From JAOZHU01 sp964506435 (lineage in GTDB: Archaea > Thermoproteota > Bathyarchaeia > Bathyarchaeales > Bathycorpusculaceae): 22,157 nt of DNA. Shown piece by piece: positions 14,588 through 22,102 of the stretch; the first letter of the stretch is position 1, and each line of letters begins with the position of its first letter. Under the pieces are notes generated by a model, which did no database searches, was not told where the DNA came from, and saw only the letters and a program-made list of their open reading frames with translations. Location of the stretch: the NCBI GenBank assembly GCA_964506435.1, contig CAZDLK010000038.1, positions 1-22,157 on the forward strand, read 5' to 3'. A program made the translations under genes and the position numbers.

Positions 14588-15631
14588 GTGTCGTTAACTG
14601 AAAATTTAGAAAAACTCTCAAACGCCAACGGCGTAGCAGGCAGAGAAGCAGAAGTCAGAAACCTCATGATTAAACTGCTTAAGCCACTTGTGGACGAAAT
14701 ATGCGTGGATAAAATGGAAAACGTCATCGCCGTCAGAAAAGGCAAAAAAACCGCACCGAAAATCATGCTTGCCGCGCACATGGATGAAGTCGGCTTAATG
14801 GTAAAAACAATCTCAAAAGATGGCTTCCTGAAGTTCGCGAAAATGGGCGGTATAGACGACCGCATTCTCCTAGCCCAAAAAGTAATCGTGTACACTGAGA
14901 AAGACGCTTTGCCGGGCATAGTGGGCTCGAAACCGCCGCACATACAGAAAGAGGAAGAACGCAAAAAAATCGTAACCTACGACGAGTTGTTCGTTGATAT
15001 GGGCGCGGAAAGCCGCGAAGACGCCGCGAAAATGGGCATCAAAATCGGCGACATAATAGGCTTCGACGTAAAATACACGCGCGTAGGCAAAGACACGGTA
15101 ATCGGCAAAGCCTTTGACGACCGCGCTGGCTGCGCAGCCATGATAGAAACGCTCAAACTACTGGAAAAAACTGATTGCACAGTTTACGCTGTGGGCACGG
15201 TTCAGGAAGAAGTGGGCTTAAGAGGTGCAGCAACAGCAGCTTTCGGCGTAGATCCAGACGTGGGCATAGCGTTAGACGTGACTGTAGCTGGCGATGTGCC
15301 GGGCGTGCGCGAATTTGACACAACGGTGAAGATGGGTAAGGGTCCAACGTTGACTGTGTCGGATTCAGGGTTGATAACTCACCCGAAAGTCCTGCGTTTG
15401 CTCCTTGATGCCGCTGAAGAAAACAAAATTGCCTACCAGCTTGAAACGGGGTTGATGGGTTCCACGGATGCAGCACGCATTTCTCTAACGCGCCAAGGCG
15501 TTCCAAGCGGCACCATTTCTATTCCAGCGCGTTACATTCACAGTCCCGTGGGCATGGTTAGCCTGAAGGATGTGGAGAACTCGGTGAAGCTGGCGGTAGC
15601 GGCAATTCAGAACATTGCAAAACACTTCTGA
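14588..15631 (+). CDS. M42-family metallo-aminopeptidase
   Basis: A co-catalytic di-metal aminopeptidase of the TET/endoglucanase M type that trims peptides in the cytosol, usually as a dodecameric tetrahedral shell. Metal ligands and catalytic residues are visible: His64 in AAHMDEVG with the adjoining Asp66, Asp178 in FDDRAG, the pair Glu207-Glu208 in VQEEVGLRG, Asp230 in ALDVTVAGD, and His318 in RYIHSPVG. The length of 347 is normal for M42. GTG 14588 is chosen over the in-frame ATG at 14477. The latter adds 37 residues encoded by promoter-like DNA (TATA at 14530-14537), whereas LTENLEKLSNANGVAGRE is the conserved family start. Confidence 0.92.
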   Translation: MSLTENLEKLSNANGVAGREAEVRNLMIKLLKPLVDEICVDKMENVIAVRKGKKTAPKIMLAAHMDEVGLMVKTISKDGFLKFAKMGGIDDRILLAQKVIVYTEKDALPGIVGSKPPHIQKEEERKKIVTYDELFVDMGAESREDAAKMGIKIGDIIGFDVKYTRVGKDTVIGKAFDDRAGCAAMIETLKLLEKTDCTVYAVGTVQEEVGLRGAATAAFGVDPDVGIALDVTVAGDVPGVREFDTTVKMGKGPTLTVSDSGLITHPKVLRLLLDAAEENKIAYQLETGLMGSTDAARISLTRQGVPSGTISIPARYIHSPVGMVSLKDVENSVKLAVAAIQNIAKHF

Positions 15632-15661
15632 TTCTAAACTTAGATTATGGAGGAAGAAGAC

Positions 15662-16114
15662 GTGTCAACTGAGGTGCTCTGTCAGAAAGCGGTGGCGCGT
15701 TTCCAAAGCGGCTACAACTGCGCCCAAAGCGTACTATTAACGTTGTTTGAACACATAACTGCTGAAGGCAAAAACGAGTTAATTCCACGAATCGCCACCG
15801 GATTCGGCGGCGGCATAGGGCGATGCGGCTCTGTTTGCGGCGCATTAACTGGCGGCGTAATGGCTGTCGGCGTCAAGTATGGCAGCGACGAGGCGGGAGT
15901 TGAAAAACGAGCAAAAGCATACGCGAACGCTCAGGCGCTCTATAAGTTATTTGAGAAGCAGCATGGTTCTGTCATGTGCCGAGACCTGTTAAAATATGAC
16001 CTGTCAAATCCTGAGCAAGCAGCTAAAGCGCGGCAGGATGAAGCATTCGAAAAAGTATGTCCTCCCCTAATCAAATCAGTAATCCAAAACTTTCTTGCAC
16101 TTGAAAACCCGTAA
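15662..16114 (+). CDS. C_GCAxxG_C_C family protein (possible redox or metal-binding)
   Basis: A 150-residue member of the small C_GCAxxG_C_C family, defined by conserved cysteines and a glycine-rich core. Visible are Cys20 in GYNCAQSVL, GFGGGIGRCGSVCGALTGG (48-65, with Cys55 and Cys59), Cys106 in VMCRDLL and Cys133 in VCPPLI. The fourfold Cys pattern suggests a redox or metal site; the family's reaction is not known to me. The start is GTG 15662 because GGAGG (15649-15653) lies 8 bases ahead. ATG 15647 would put that SD inside the gene. It follows the M42 peptidase gene by 30 bases and may be co-transcribed with it. Confidence 0.82.
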   Translation: MSTEVLCQKAVARFQSGYNCAQSVLLTLFEHITAEGKNELIPRIATGFGGGIGRCGSVCGALTGGVMAVGVKYGSDEAGVEKRAKAYANAQALYKLFEKQHGSVMCRDLLKYDLSNPEQAAKARQDEAFEKVCPPLIKSVIQNFLALENP

Positions 16115-16129
16115 TTCCTTTTTCTTCTG
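16115..16129 (+). terminator. pyrimidine-rich terminator
   Basis: Directly after the stop codon the sequence runs TTCCTTTTTCTTCTG. No hairpin precedes it. It is a weak but plausible archaeal termination site. Confidence 0.3.
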
Positions 16130-16175
16130 TGCCTGATTAACGAAATTGTTTTAGCCTTGTTCATCATTCACCTGT

Positions 16176-16625
16176 ATGGCTGAGAACATGGATGCATGCG
16201 GAAAATTCGAGTTTATGGAACACACAGCTGATGTTTACGTGGCGGCACACGGCGCAAACTTGGCTGAAGCATTTGAAAACGCGGCGCTGGCGACGTTTGA
16301 AGTTATGACTGACACCTCAAAAGTTGCGGCGAACACAGAGGAGACGCTGAGTGTAGAGGCGGAAGATGAGTACGCGCTTCTTTATAGTTGGCTTGAAGCA
16401 TTGCTGGTGAAGTTCGAAGTCAACGGCATGCTCTACTCAAAATTCACAATATCCAGCTTGGAGGAGACTGCTGACGGCTGTAAACTCACGGCAACAATAG
16501 GCGGCGAAAAATTTGATGCAGCCAAGCACACGCAAAAAGTCGGTGTTAAAGCAGTCACGTATCACCGCATGGAAATAGTCAAAAACATAGACAAAGTGAC
16601 AGTTGAGTTTATTTTGGACATCTAA
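16176..16625 (+). CDS. archease, activator of the RtcB RNA ligase
   Basis: Archease speeds RtcB guanylylation and gives it multiple turnovers during tRNA splicing and RNA repair. The 149-residue product shows the family signature: FMEHTADVYVAAHG near the start (residues 13-26), NAALATFEVMTDT, LLYSWLEALL, the region KAVTYHRMEI, and the C-terminal acidic end EFILDI. The HTAD His/Asp and the end Asp are the metal-binding type of residues in this family. The ATG at 16176 is the first in frame; ATG 16188 is a possible alternative. Its partner rtcB starts 1.8 kb downstream on the same strand. It converges on adenylate kinase, sharing CTAA. Confidence 0.92.
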   Translation: MAENMDACGKFEFMEHTADVYVAAHGANLAEAFENAALATFEVMTDTSKVAANTEETLSVEAEDEYALLYSWLEALLVKFEVNGMLYSKFTISSLEETADGCKLTATIGGEKFDAAKHTQKVGVKAVTYHRMEIVKNIDKVTVEFILDI

Positions 16626-17275
16626 GCCAGCTTTAGCTTGTGCAGTTCTTTCAGGATTACTTCCACTATAGTTTCTGGCGGCGTATCCAAAGCGTCACAG
16701 CCTGCTTCCACAAAAGGCACCTTTTGCGCTTTGAACAACTGCAGAATCGGCTTCGTCTGCTCCTCGTAAACCTTAATCCTCTTCTTTATGACTTCAGCAG
16801 TGTCATCTGAACGCTGATACAATTGTCCGCCGCACTTGTCGCAGACTCCTTCAACCTTAGGCTTAAGGAACCGTATATTGTAGACTTCGCCGCAGTTTTT
16901 GCAGATTCTCCGCGTGGACAAGCGCTCCACGATTATCCAGTCTGGAACCAGCAGCAAAATGATAACGTCTATTTTGGTGACGCCCTCTAAGGTTTTAGCT
17001 TGGTCCACAGTGCGCGGGTAACCATCCAAAATGAAGCCTTTACCCTTCGGAATCTTGCTTAAACGTTGCTTCAGCACTTCTACTACGATATCGTCGGGAA
17101 CCAGCAGCCCCTTCTCCACGTAGCTCTTAACCTTCTTGCCTAACGGCGAGTCTTCTTTCATGATGTCTCTGAACATGTCGCCCATGGCGATAACATCAAC
17201 GCCCAGCTTAGACTGAAGCCGAGAGGCGTACGTGCCTTTTCCAGCGCCTGGCGCTCCGAAGATAATCGCGTTCAA
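16622..17275 (-). CDS. adk: adenylate kinase with zinc-binding LID
   Basis: Catalyses ATP + AMP = 2 ADP. The P-loop is GAPGAGKGT (7-15). The NMP-binding part has MGDMFR (31-36), and LDGYPRT (83-89) holds the catalytic arginine. The LID contains four zinc-ligand cysteines (125, 128, 145, 148; ICKNCGEVYN, VCDKCGGQLYQR), as in Gram-positive and some archaeal enzymes. This is the bacterial-type long form, not the archaeal AdkA. The length of 217 is standard. TTG 17275 is chosen: AGGAGT stands 9 bases ahead and the first strand begins at once. The open frame up to 17416 adds 47 residues that fit no adenylate kinase. Its stop overlaps that of archease by 4 bases. Confidence 0.93.
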   Translation of the reverse strand: MNAIIFGAPGAGKGTYASRLQSKLGVDVIAMGDMFRDIMKEDSPLGKKVKSYVEKGLLVPDDIVVEVLKQRLSKIPKGKGFILDGYPRTVDQAKTLEGVTKIDVIILLLVPDWIIVERLSTRRICKNCGEVYNIRFLKPKVEGVCDKCGGQLYQRSDDTAEVIKKRIKVYEEQTKPILQLFKAQKVPFVEAGCDALDTPPETIVEVILKELHKLKLA

Positions 17276-17370
17276 TTTTTCTCTACTCCTAACTTTCTCT
17301 AACAAGACAGAGCATGCGTAATTAAGTTTTATGTGTTCCGCGGAAGCTACCAAATGGAAATGTTTATGGC

Positions 17371-17378
17371 ATTTAAAA
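17371..17378 (+). promoter_or_regulatory. TATA box for the MBL-fold gene
   Basis: ATTTAAAA lies 41-48 bases before TTG 17419. Transcription near 17400 would leave a short leader that includes the SD-like GGTGGT. Confidence 0.4.
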
Positions 17379-17418
17379 GCGATTTTAGCTTTCATCCAAA
17401 CAGTCACGGTGGTCACGG

Positions 17419-18330
17419 TTGCACACGAAACAAATCGGAGAAAACCTGTTTCTAATAGACCTTGAGACTGGCGGTTTCAAGAACCTCATCGCCAGCTATG
17501 TCCTCACAGGCACCAAAGCCGTTATCGTGGAAACTGGACCCACATCCTCAATTCCTAACCTGCTTGCTGGGTTGAAAGAAATCGGCGTTAAAACTGAAGA
17601 CGTAGCGTACGTGGCTCTTTCGCATGTGCATTTAGACCACGGAGGCGGTGCTGGCACTCTGCTGAAGAGCCTGCCCAACGCCAAAGTAATAGCTCACCCA
17701 AGAGGCGCGCCGCATCTAGTGAACCCAGCGAAGCTTTGGATGCAATCACAAAACGTTTTAGGGCACGTGGCGGAGATTTACGGCAATCCTGAACCAGTTC
17801 CTGAAAACAGAATAATCCTTGCATCCGAAGGCATGACGTTTGACGCAGGCAACAATGTGCAGTTGACAGTTGTGGAAACTCTTGGGCACGCCGCGCACAA
17901 CCTAAGCTACCGTGAACTTTTGAACAATGGTATGTTCACGGGTGACGCCGCGGGCATTTACCTCAGCGAGTTTGATGTGGTTATTCCGACTTCGCCGCCG
18001 GCCTTTCGTTTGGATATTGCATTGGCTTCGTTAGAAAAGCTCATCGGCTTCAATCCCGCGGTTTTGTATTATAGTCATTTTGGAAAAGCAGGTGACGCCG
18101 TGCAGCGCCTCAGAGACTACGCGGAGCAAATCAGGTTGTGGGCAAGCATTGCAACGGAAGGCGTGAAGAACGGGCGTAGCGCAGAAGCAATACGTGATCG
18201 CATACTCTCGGAAGACAAAGCCATGCGTAAAATCGCCTCTTTTCTAAAGGCACACCCAATTTATATGAAAACCGCGATTGAAAACAGCGTGCAAGGCTTC
18301 ATTGATTACGCAGCGAAACCGCCAATGTGA
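17419..18330 (+). CDS. metallo-beta-lactamase fold hydrolase
   Basis: A 303-residue MBL-fold protein, probably a cytosolic di-zinc hydrolase. The signature HVHLDHGGG (69-77) gives the first metal ligands. Further ligand-type residues are His154 in TLGHAAHN (152-159), Asp175 in FTGDAAG (173-179) and the C-terminal YSHFG. VETGPTSS (37-44) is the usual loop after the first beta hairpin. A helical C-terminal region after about 230 is longer than in glyoxalase II. The substrate cannot be named; glyoxalase-like thioesters, phosphoesters or RNA are all possible. The start is TTG 17419 with GGTGGT five bases upstream. It is divergent from adk. Confidence 0.85.
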   Translation: MHTKQIGENLFLIDLETGGFKNLIASYVLTGTKAVIVETGPTSSIPNLLAGLKEIGVKTEDVAYVALSHVHLDHGGGAGTLLKSLPNAKVIAHPRGAPHLVNPAKLWMQSQNVLGHVAEIYGNPEPVPENRIILASEGMTFDAGNNVQLTVVETLGHAAHNLSYRELLNNGMFTGDAAGIYLSEFDVVIPTSPPAFRLDIALASLEKLIGFNPAVLYYSHFGKAGDAVQRLRDYAEQIRLWASIATEGVKNGRSAEAIRDRILSEDKAMRKIASFLKAHPIYMKTAIENSVQGFIDYAAKPPM

Positions 18331-18350
18331 CGTGCTGTGGTCAAAACTGT

Positions 18351-18358
18351 TTTATATT
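18351..18358 (+). promoter_or_regulatory. TATA box for rtcB
   Basis: TTTATATT lies 34-41 bases before ATG 18392, after the MBL gene stop. It supports 18392 as the start rather than an in-frame start at 18278 inside the MBL gene. Confidence 0.45.
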
Positions 18359-18391
18359 CAGCCGCGCCTTTTTGTGTGGGGAAAAAGCACA

Positions 18392-19864
18392 ATGGGCGAA
18401 AATCGTTATCCAACCGACAAGGTTCCTCTTGAAAAAATAACCGATTACTCATGGTGCATACCGCAGTACAAGCAGGGGATGCGCGTTCCAGGAATAGTGT
18501 TCGCCAACGGCAACCTCTTAGAGAAGATGCAGACTGACCGCACGCTTTGGCAATGCGCAAATGTGGCTCAGTTGCCGGGCATTTACAAGTACGCCGTGAC
18601 GCTGCCTGACGGGCATGAGGGATACGGGTTCCCCATAGGCGGCGTAGCTGCAACAGACTATGACGAGGGCGTAATCAGCCCAGGCGGCGTCGGCTATGAC
18701 ATCAACTGTGGCGTTCGCCTCTTAACCACAAACCTCTCCGAACAAGTCATACGACCCAAGCTTGCAGAGTTAGCGGCTGCTATTTTTGGAAATGTGCCAT
18801 CGGGGCTTGGGAGTCGCCGCAAAGACTTCAAAATAACCCTCGGCGACTTAGATAGGCTGGCAGTTGAAGGCGTACAATGGGTTATTGACCGCGGTTTAGG
18901 CTGGGATGGCGACGCTGAGCACTGTGAAGAAGGCGGATGTATGAAGAACACGAATCCCAGTAAGGTTTCAGCCACAGCCAAAAATAGAGGCTTAACCCAA
19001 CTAGGCACTTTAGGCTCTGGGAATCATTTCTTAGAAATCCAGAAAGTGGACAAAATCTTCAACCCGCAAACAGCTAAGGCGTTCGGGCTAACAGAGGAAG
19101 GGCAAGTGACGGTTATGATTCACTGCGGCTCCCGCGGCTACGGACATCAAGTTTGCTCCGATTACCTGCGAGTCATGGAGCACGCGGTGCAGAAGTACAA
19201 GATAGCTTTGCCTGATAGGGAATTGGCGTGCGCGCCTGGAAAAAGCAATGAAGCTGAAGATTACTACCAAGCCATGTCGTGCGCAGTTAACTATGCCTTC
19301 GCTAATAGGCAAGCTATAATGCACTGGGTCAGGCAGAGTTTCCAGCAGGTTTACCATGAGGAACCTGAGAAGTTCGGTTTAAAACTCGTCTATGACGTGG
19401 CACACAACATTGCCAAGGTGGAAACGCATAAAATTGACGGCGGGCAACGGAAGGTGTGGGTTCACAGGAAAGGCGCTACGCGAGCGTTTCCAGCGGGGCA
19501 CGCGGAGGTTCCAGCTAGTTACCGCGGTGAAGGGCAACCTGTGCTTATTCCAGGCAGCATGGGGACAAGTTCGTGGGTTTTAGTTGGCACTGAACGGGCT
19601 ATGGACTTGTCTTTTGGCTCGACTGCGCATGGTGCAGGGCGGATGATGAGTCGTTCTGCTGCTAAACGGCGCTACTGGGGCGGCAACGTGAAGACGGCTT
19701 TGGAGAAACGCGGTATAGTTGTGCGGGCTGCAAGCGCTGAGGTTTTGGCTGAGGAAGCTGACGCTGCGTACAAGGATGTGGATATGGTGGCTGACGTAAG
19801 CGACAAACTGGGCATTGCCACGAAAGTTGCGAGGCTCGTGCCAATAGCGGTCATAAAAGGCTAA
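18392..19864 (+). CDS. rtcB: tRNA-splicing ligase RtcB
   Basis: Joins RNA ends with a 2',3'-cyclic phosphate (or 3'-phosphate) to 5'-OH ends using GTP and Mn; in archaea it seals tRNA exon halves. The metal site is Cys106 (GYDINCGVRL), His212 (GSGNHFLE), His244 (MIHCGSRG) and His338 (YDVAHNIAK). His413 in GSTAHGAGR is the residue guanylylated by GTP, and GSMGTSSW (388-395) binds guanosine. The 490-residue length is that of intein-free archaeal RtcB, and no intein or insertion is present. Archease, its activator, is encoded 1.8 kb upstream. ATG 18392 is followed at once by conserved sequence; the upstream extension overlaps the MBL gene. Confidence 0.96.
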   Translation: MGENRYPTDKVPLEKITDYSWCIPQYKQGMRVPGIVFANGNLLEKMQTDRTLWQCANVAQLPGIYKYAVTLPDGHEGYGFPIGGVAATDYDEGVISPGGVGYDINCGVRLLTTNLSEQVIRPKLAELAAAIFGNVPSGLGSRRKDFKITLGDLDRLAVEGVQWVIDRGLGWDGDAEHCEEGGCMKNTNPSKVSATAKNRGLTQLGTLGSGNHFLEIQKVDKIFNPQTAKAFGLTEEGQVTVMIHCGSRGYGHQVCSDYLRVMEHAVQKYKIALPDRELACAPGKSNEAEDYYQAMSCAVNYAFANRQAIMHWVRQSFQQVYHEEPEKFGLKLVYDVAHNIAKVETHKIDGGQRKVWVHRKGATRAFPAGHAEVPASYRGEGQPVLIPGSMGTSSWVLVGTERAMDLSFGSTAHGAGRMMSRSAAKRRYWGGNVKTALEKRGIVVRAASAEVLAEEADAAYKDVDMVADVSDKLGIATKVARLVPIAVIKG

Positions 19865-19969
19865 TTTCCCACTGTGCAACGTGCTTTGCTGCTTCGTCGT
19901 GTTGTGGTTATGGCAAAGCTAAAAAAGCGAGAACTGCGATAAGCTTGGGTGTTGGGGGAAATTGGACAA

Positions 19970-20902
19970 ATGTTTAATGCAAAAGACTTTATTGAAAATT
20001 CGTTGAAGGAACTCAGGAATACCGTTGGAGAAACCCGCGTAATCTCTGCTTGCTCAGGCGGCGTTGACAGCACAACTGTAACTGCTTTGATGCATAATGC
20101 AGTGGGCGACAGTTTAGTCGCGGTTTTCATAGACGATGGCCTTCGCAGGGAAGGCGAACCTGAATTTGTGGTTAAAACGCTCAAGGACTTAGGCATCAAA
20201 ACCAAGTATATCGACGCGAAAAAAGAGTTCTTTGAAGTTTTCAAAGGCAAAACTGACGCGGAAGAGAAACGCAAAGCCTTCCGAGATAAATTCTACAAAA
20301 CCCTGGGCAAAGCAGCTAAGGAAGAGAAAATCAAGTTCATCGCGCAAGGAACCATAAAAGCTGACGTTATCGAAACCGTAGGCGGCATCAAATCCCAGCA
20401 CAACGTTTTGGAGCAGATAGGCATTGACCCTGCGATTTACGGCTACAAAATCCTCGAGCCGCTGAAGGAACTGTTTAAGCCCGACGTTAGAAAAGTAGCC
20501 CGCGAATTAGGCTTGCCAAAAGAAGTTTCTGAACGCATGCCGTTTCCAGGTCCAGCTTTGTCGCTGAGGGTTCTCGGCGAAGTTACCCCTGAACGCGTTG
20601 CCATCGTGCGGAAAGCCACCGAGATCGTGGAGGAAGAGACGCGGAAGCTGGGTACTTTCCAGAACTTTGCTGTGCTGCACAATGACAAGGCAACGGGCAT
20701 TAAAGCGGGCAAACGACTTTACGGTGACATAATCACCGTGCGCATTGTAGATTCGACGGATGCTGTTGCAGCCAAAGCTCGGCAAGTGCCTTACGAGATT
20801 CTCATGTGCATCTCCGAGAGGATAACAAGTGAGATTCCGAGCGTTGTACGCTGCCTTTACGATTTGACTAACAAGCCGCCTTCAACCATAGAATTTGAAT
20901 AA
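19970..20902 (+). CDS. guaAb: GMP synthetase, ATP-pyrophosphatase subunit
   Basis: Adenylates XMP and aminates it to GMP, using ammonia delivered by a separate glutamine amidotransferase subunit (GuaAa), which is not in this window. The two-protein form is typical of archaea. The ATP-PPase P-loop is SGGVDS (29-34). VFIDDGLRR, KFIAQGTIKADVIE, IKSQHN and RMPFPGPALSLRVLGE are diagnostic, and the C-terminal dimerisation domain ends KPPSTIEFE as in all GMP synthetases. It has 310 residues, as expected. ATG 19970 is preferred over GTG 19949 because the family begins a few residues before FIENSLKELR. Confidence 0.95.
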   Translation: MFNAKDFIENSLKELRNTVGETRVISACSGGVDSTTVTALMHNAVGDSLVAVFIDDGLRREGEPEFVVKTLKDLGIKTKYIDAKKEFFEVFKGKTDAEEKRKAFRDKFYKTLGKAAKEEKIKFIAQGTIKADVIETVGGIKSQHNVLEQIGIDPAIYGYKILEPLKELFKPDVRKVARELGLPKEVSERMPFPGPALSLRVLGEVTPERVAIVRKATEIVEEETRKLGTFQNFAVLHNDKATGIKAGKRLYGDIITVRIVDSTDAVAAKARQVPYEILMCISERITSEIPSVVRCLYDLTNKPPSTIEFE

Positions 20903-20912
20903 ACACCAAGGT

Positions 20913-20928
20913 TGCCTCTGCGGAGGCA
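20913..20928 (+). terminator. perfect 6-bp hairpin after guaAb
   Basis: TGCCTC-TGCG-GAGGCA begins 11 bases after the stop. It is not followed directly by a T-run (a TTTTT lies 12 bases further on), so it may be a terminator or an mRNA 3'-end stabiliser. Confidence 0.35.
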
Positions 20929-20939
20929 CAATCCACCCA

Positions 20940-20949
20940 TTTTTAAAAG
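20940..20949 (+). promoter_or_regulatory. TATA box for the FYVE-like zinc-finger gene
   Basis: An AT-rich element reading TTTTTAAAAG lies about 65-73 bases before GTG 21013, giving a leader of roughly 40 bases. Confidence 0.35.
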
Positions 20950-21012
20950 AGTTAAGAGTGAAAGTTAATACCCAACGTTCTGTATCTTAAGAATTGTTGA
21001 AGGCGTTTCTCC

Positions 21013-21669
21013 GTGTCATACAAGGACGAATGCGGAATATGCGGCAGAGTTCTACGCGCTTACCGCCTGAAAAAATGCGAGCGATGCAAAAAGTTGTTCT
21101 GCCGAGACTGCATGGTAGAGGATGTTGCCAGTGGCGACCCGACACATCTGCTGTGTTTGAACTGTGCCAGCCGTGTTGTTTCACCGCGGCAACGCTCAAA
21201 GTACAGTGGGCTTACAAACCATCTGAAGTTCAGAGGCGCCTTCACTAAGCTTGTTAAGCTGTCTTTTGCGCGTATAGACGGGTTAATCGGCAGTAATCTT
21301 CCGATGAGCGCTTACAGGGAAGAAGCGTGGTGGAGCAATTCGCTTTCGACTGCGCACGCTAAGGCTTGGATGGATGCAGGCTGGGAAGTGCAGGAAGTTA
21401 ACCTGACGGAAGGCTGCGTTGTGTTCAAGAAAGTGCGTGATGTGCCGTTTAAGCGCAAGGGGCGCAAGAGTGAGATTAAGAAGCCTTTCACGCCTGTTCG
21501 TGTTCGCTCTACTAAGCCTAAGGTGCCGTCTAAGACTAAAGTGTCGAAGCTTTATGCGCGGATTAAGAATTTGGAGCGGCAACGTGCTGAGCGTGGTTAC
21601 GTTAGAGGGTTTAAGCCTAAGTCGCAGTACGAGAAGAAACTGTTTAAGTCCAAAGAAAAACCTCAATAG
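21013..21669 (+). CDS. FYVE-spaced zinc finger fused to a WWSN/AGW domain (DUF7662-like) and a basic tail
   Basis: A 218-residue protein in three parts. Residues 7-51 hold eight cysteines spaced C-x2-C-x11-C-x2-C-x4-C-x2-C-x14-C-x2-C, the cross-brace pattern of FYVE/RING-type two-zinc fingers. Residues about 63-138 match a small prokaryotic and phage domain I recall as DUF7662. Its hallmarks here are KYSGLTNHL, LSFARIDGLIG, LPMSAYREEAWWSN, HAKAWMDAGWEV. The tail (about 142-218) is Lys/Arg-rich with a short coiled-coil-like stretch and suggests nucleic-acid or ribosome contact. The function is unknown. GTG 21013 is chosen for a start directly before the first finger; AAGG lies about 9 bases upstream. 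Confidence 0.75.
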   Translation: MSYKDECGICGRVLRAYRLKKCERCKKLFCRDCMVEDVASGDPTHLLCLNCASRVVSPRQRSKYSGLTNHLKFRGAFTKLVKLSFARIDGLIGSNLPMSAYREEAWWSNSLSTAHAKAWMDAGWEVQEVNLTEGCVVFKKVRDVPFKRKGRKSEIKKPFTPVRVRSTKPKVPSKTKVSKLYARIKNLERQRAERGYVRGFKPKSQYEKKLFKSKEKPQ

Positions 21670-21733
21670 CCAACATGGGTAGAATCAGATAGTGATACGT
21701 TTTTGCGGCTTACAGCTTCGGGTGCTCTGCAGG

Positions 21734-21913
21734 CTAAGTCGCGTATTTCTGCTCGGGCATCAGCACAGTGAAAGTTACGCCATCAAGTGGCTTCATGCTT
21801 GGTGCAACTGCTTGTCTTTTTGAGCCAACCCAGTAGAGGCTCCATCCGATAAACCAGATGAAAACGGCTATAGGCAAAACAAAAAGCAGAGCTGCTCTAT
21901 TGCGCTTACGCAT
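21734..21913 (-). CDS. 59-residue single-pass membrane protein
   Basis: A short ORF easily missed because it is below 60 codons. It begins MRKRNRAALLFVLPIAVFIW: a basic N-terminus then a long hydrophobic helix (about 7-30, rich in Trp/Tyr near the end). A short polar tail with GSKRQAVAPSMKPLDGV follows. The positive-inside rule puts the N-terminus in the cytosol. A TTATATTA box on the minus strand (21938-21945) sits 25-32 bases before the ATG, so the mRNA would be nearly leaderless. The function is unknown; small membrane subunits or stress proteins look like this. Confidence 0.65.
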   Translation of the reverse strand: MRKRNRAALLFVLPIAVFIWFIGWSLYWVGSKRQAVAPSMKPLDGVTFTVLMPEQKYAT

Positions 21914-22068
21914 AAAACGCCATTGCGCTGAATGAGTTAATATAACTTTTTAACACGCACATGTATAGCTAACTAATAATTCAGGTTACGCTTTGAAACC
22001 TAATATAATGTAAATCGAAGCCGTGGATAGTTTTTAGGCTGATAATGCCCAGCCTTGTCCTAGAGAAG

Positions 22069-22076
22069 CTTAAATA
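22069..22076 (+). promoter_or_regulatory. TATA box of tRNA-Gly(TCC)
   Basis: CTTAAATA lies about 30 bases before the first base of the tRNA at 22103, the standard archaeal spacing. Confidence 0.55.
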
Positions 22077-22102
22077 GGCTTTTCCCATGAAACTACTGTC
22101 GA

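Larger units (their letters stand above)
21670..22102. other. 433-base region: small minus-strand gene and tRNA promoter
   Basis: The plus strand has no convincing gene here. The minus strand carries a 59-codon membrane-protein gene (21734-21913), and the right end holds the TATA box of the last tRNA. Confidence 0.6.

Noticed and set aside
17276..17416. 47-residue N-terminal extension of adenylate kinase
   Set aside because: The open frame is intergenic promoter DNA. The family start and an AGGAGT sequence point to TTG 17275.
19873..19941. 22-codon frame between rtcB and guaAb (ends AKLKKRELR)
   Set aside because: It is too short, has no SD or TATA box at the right distance, and the basic content is common by chance.
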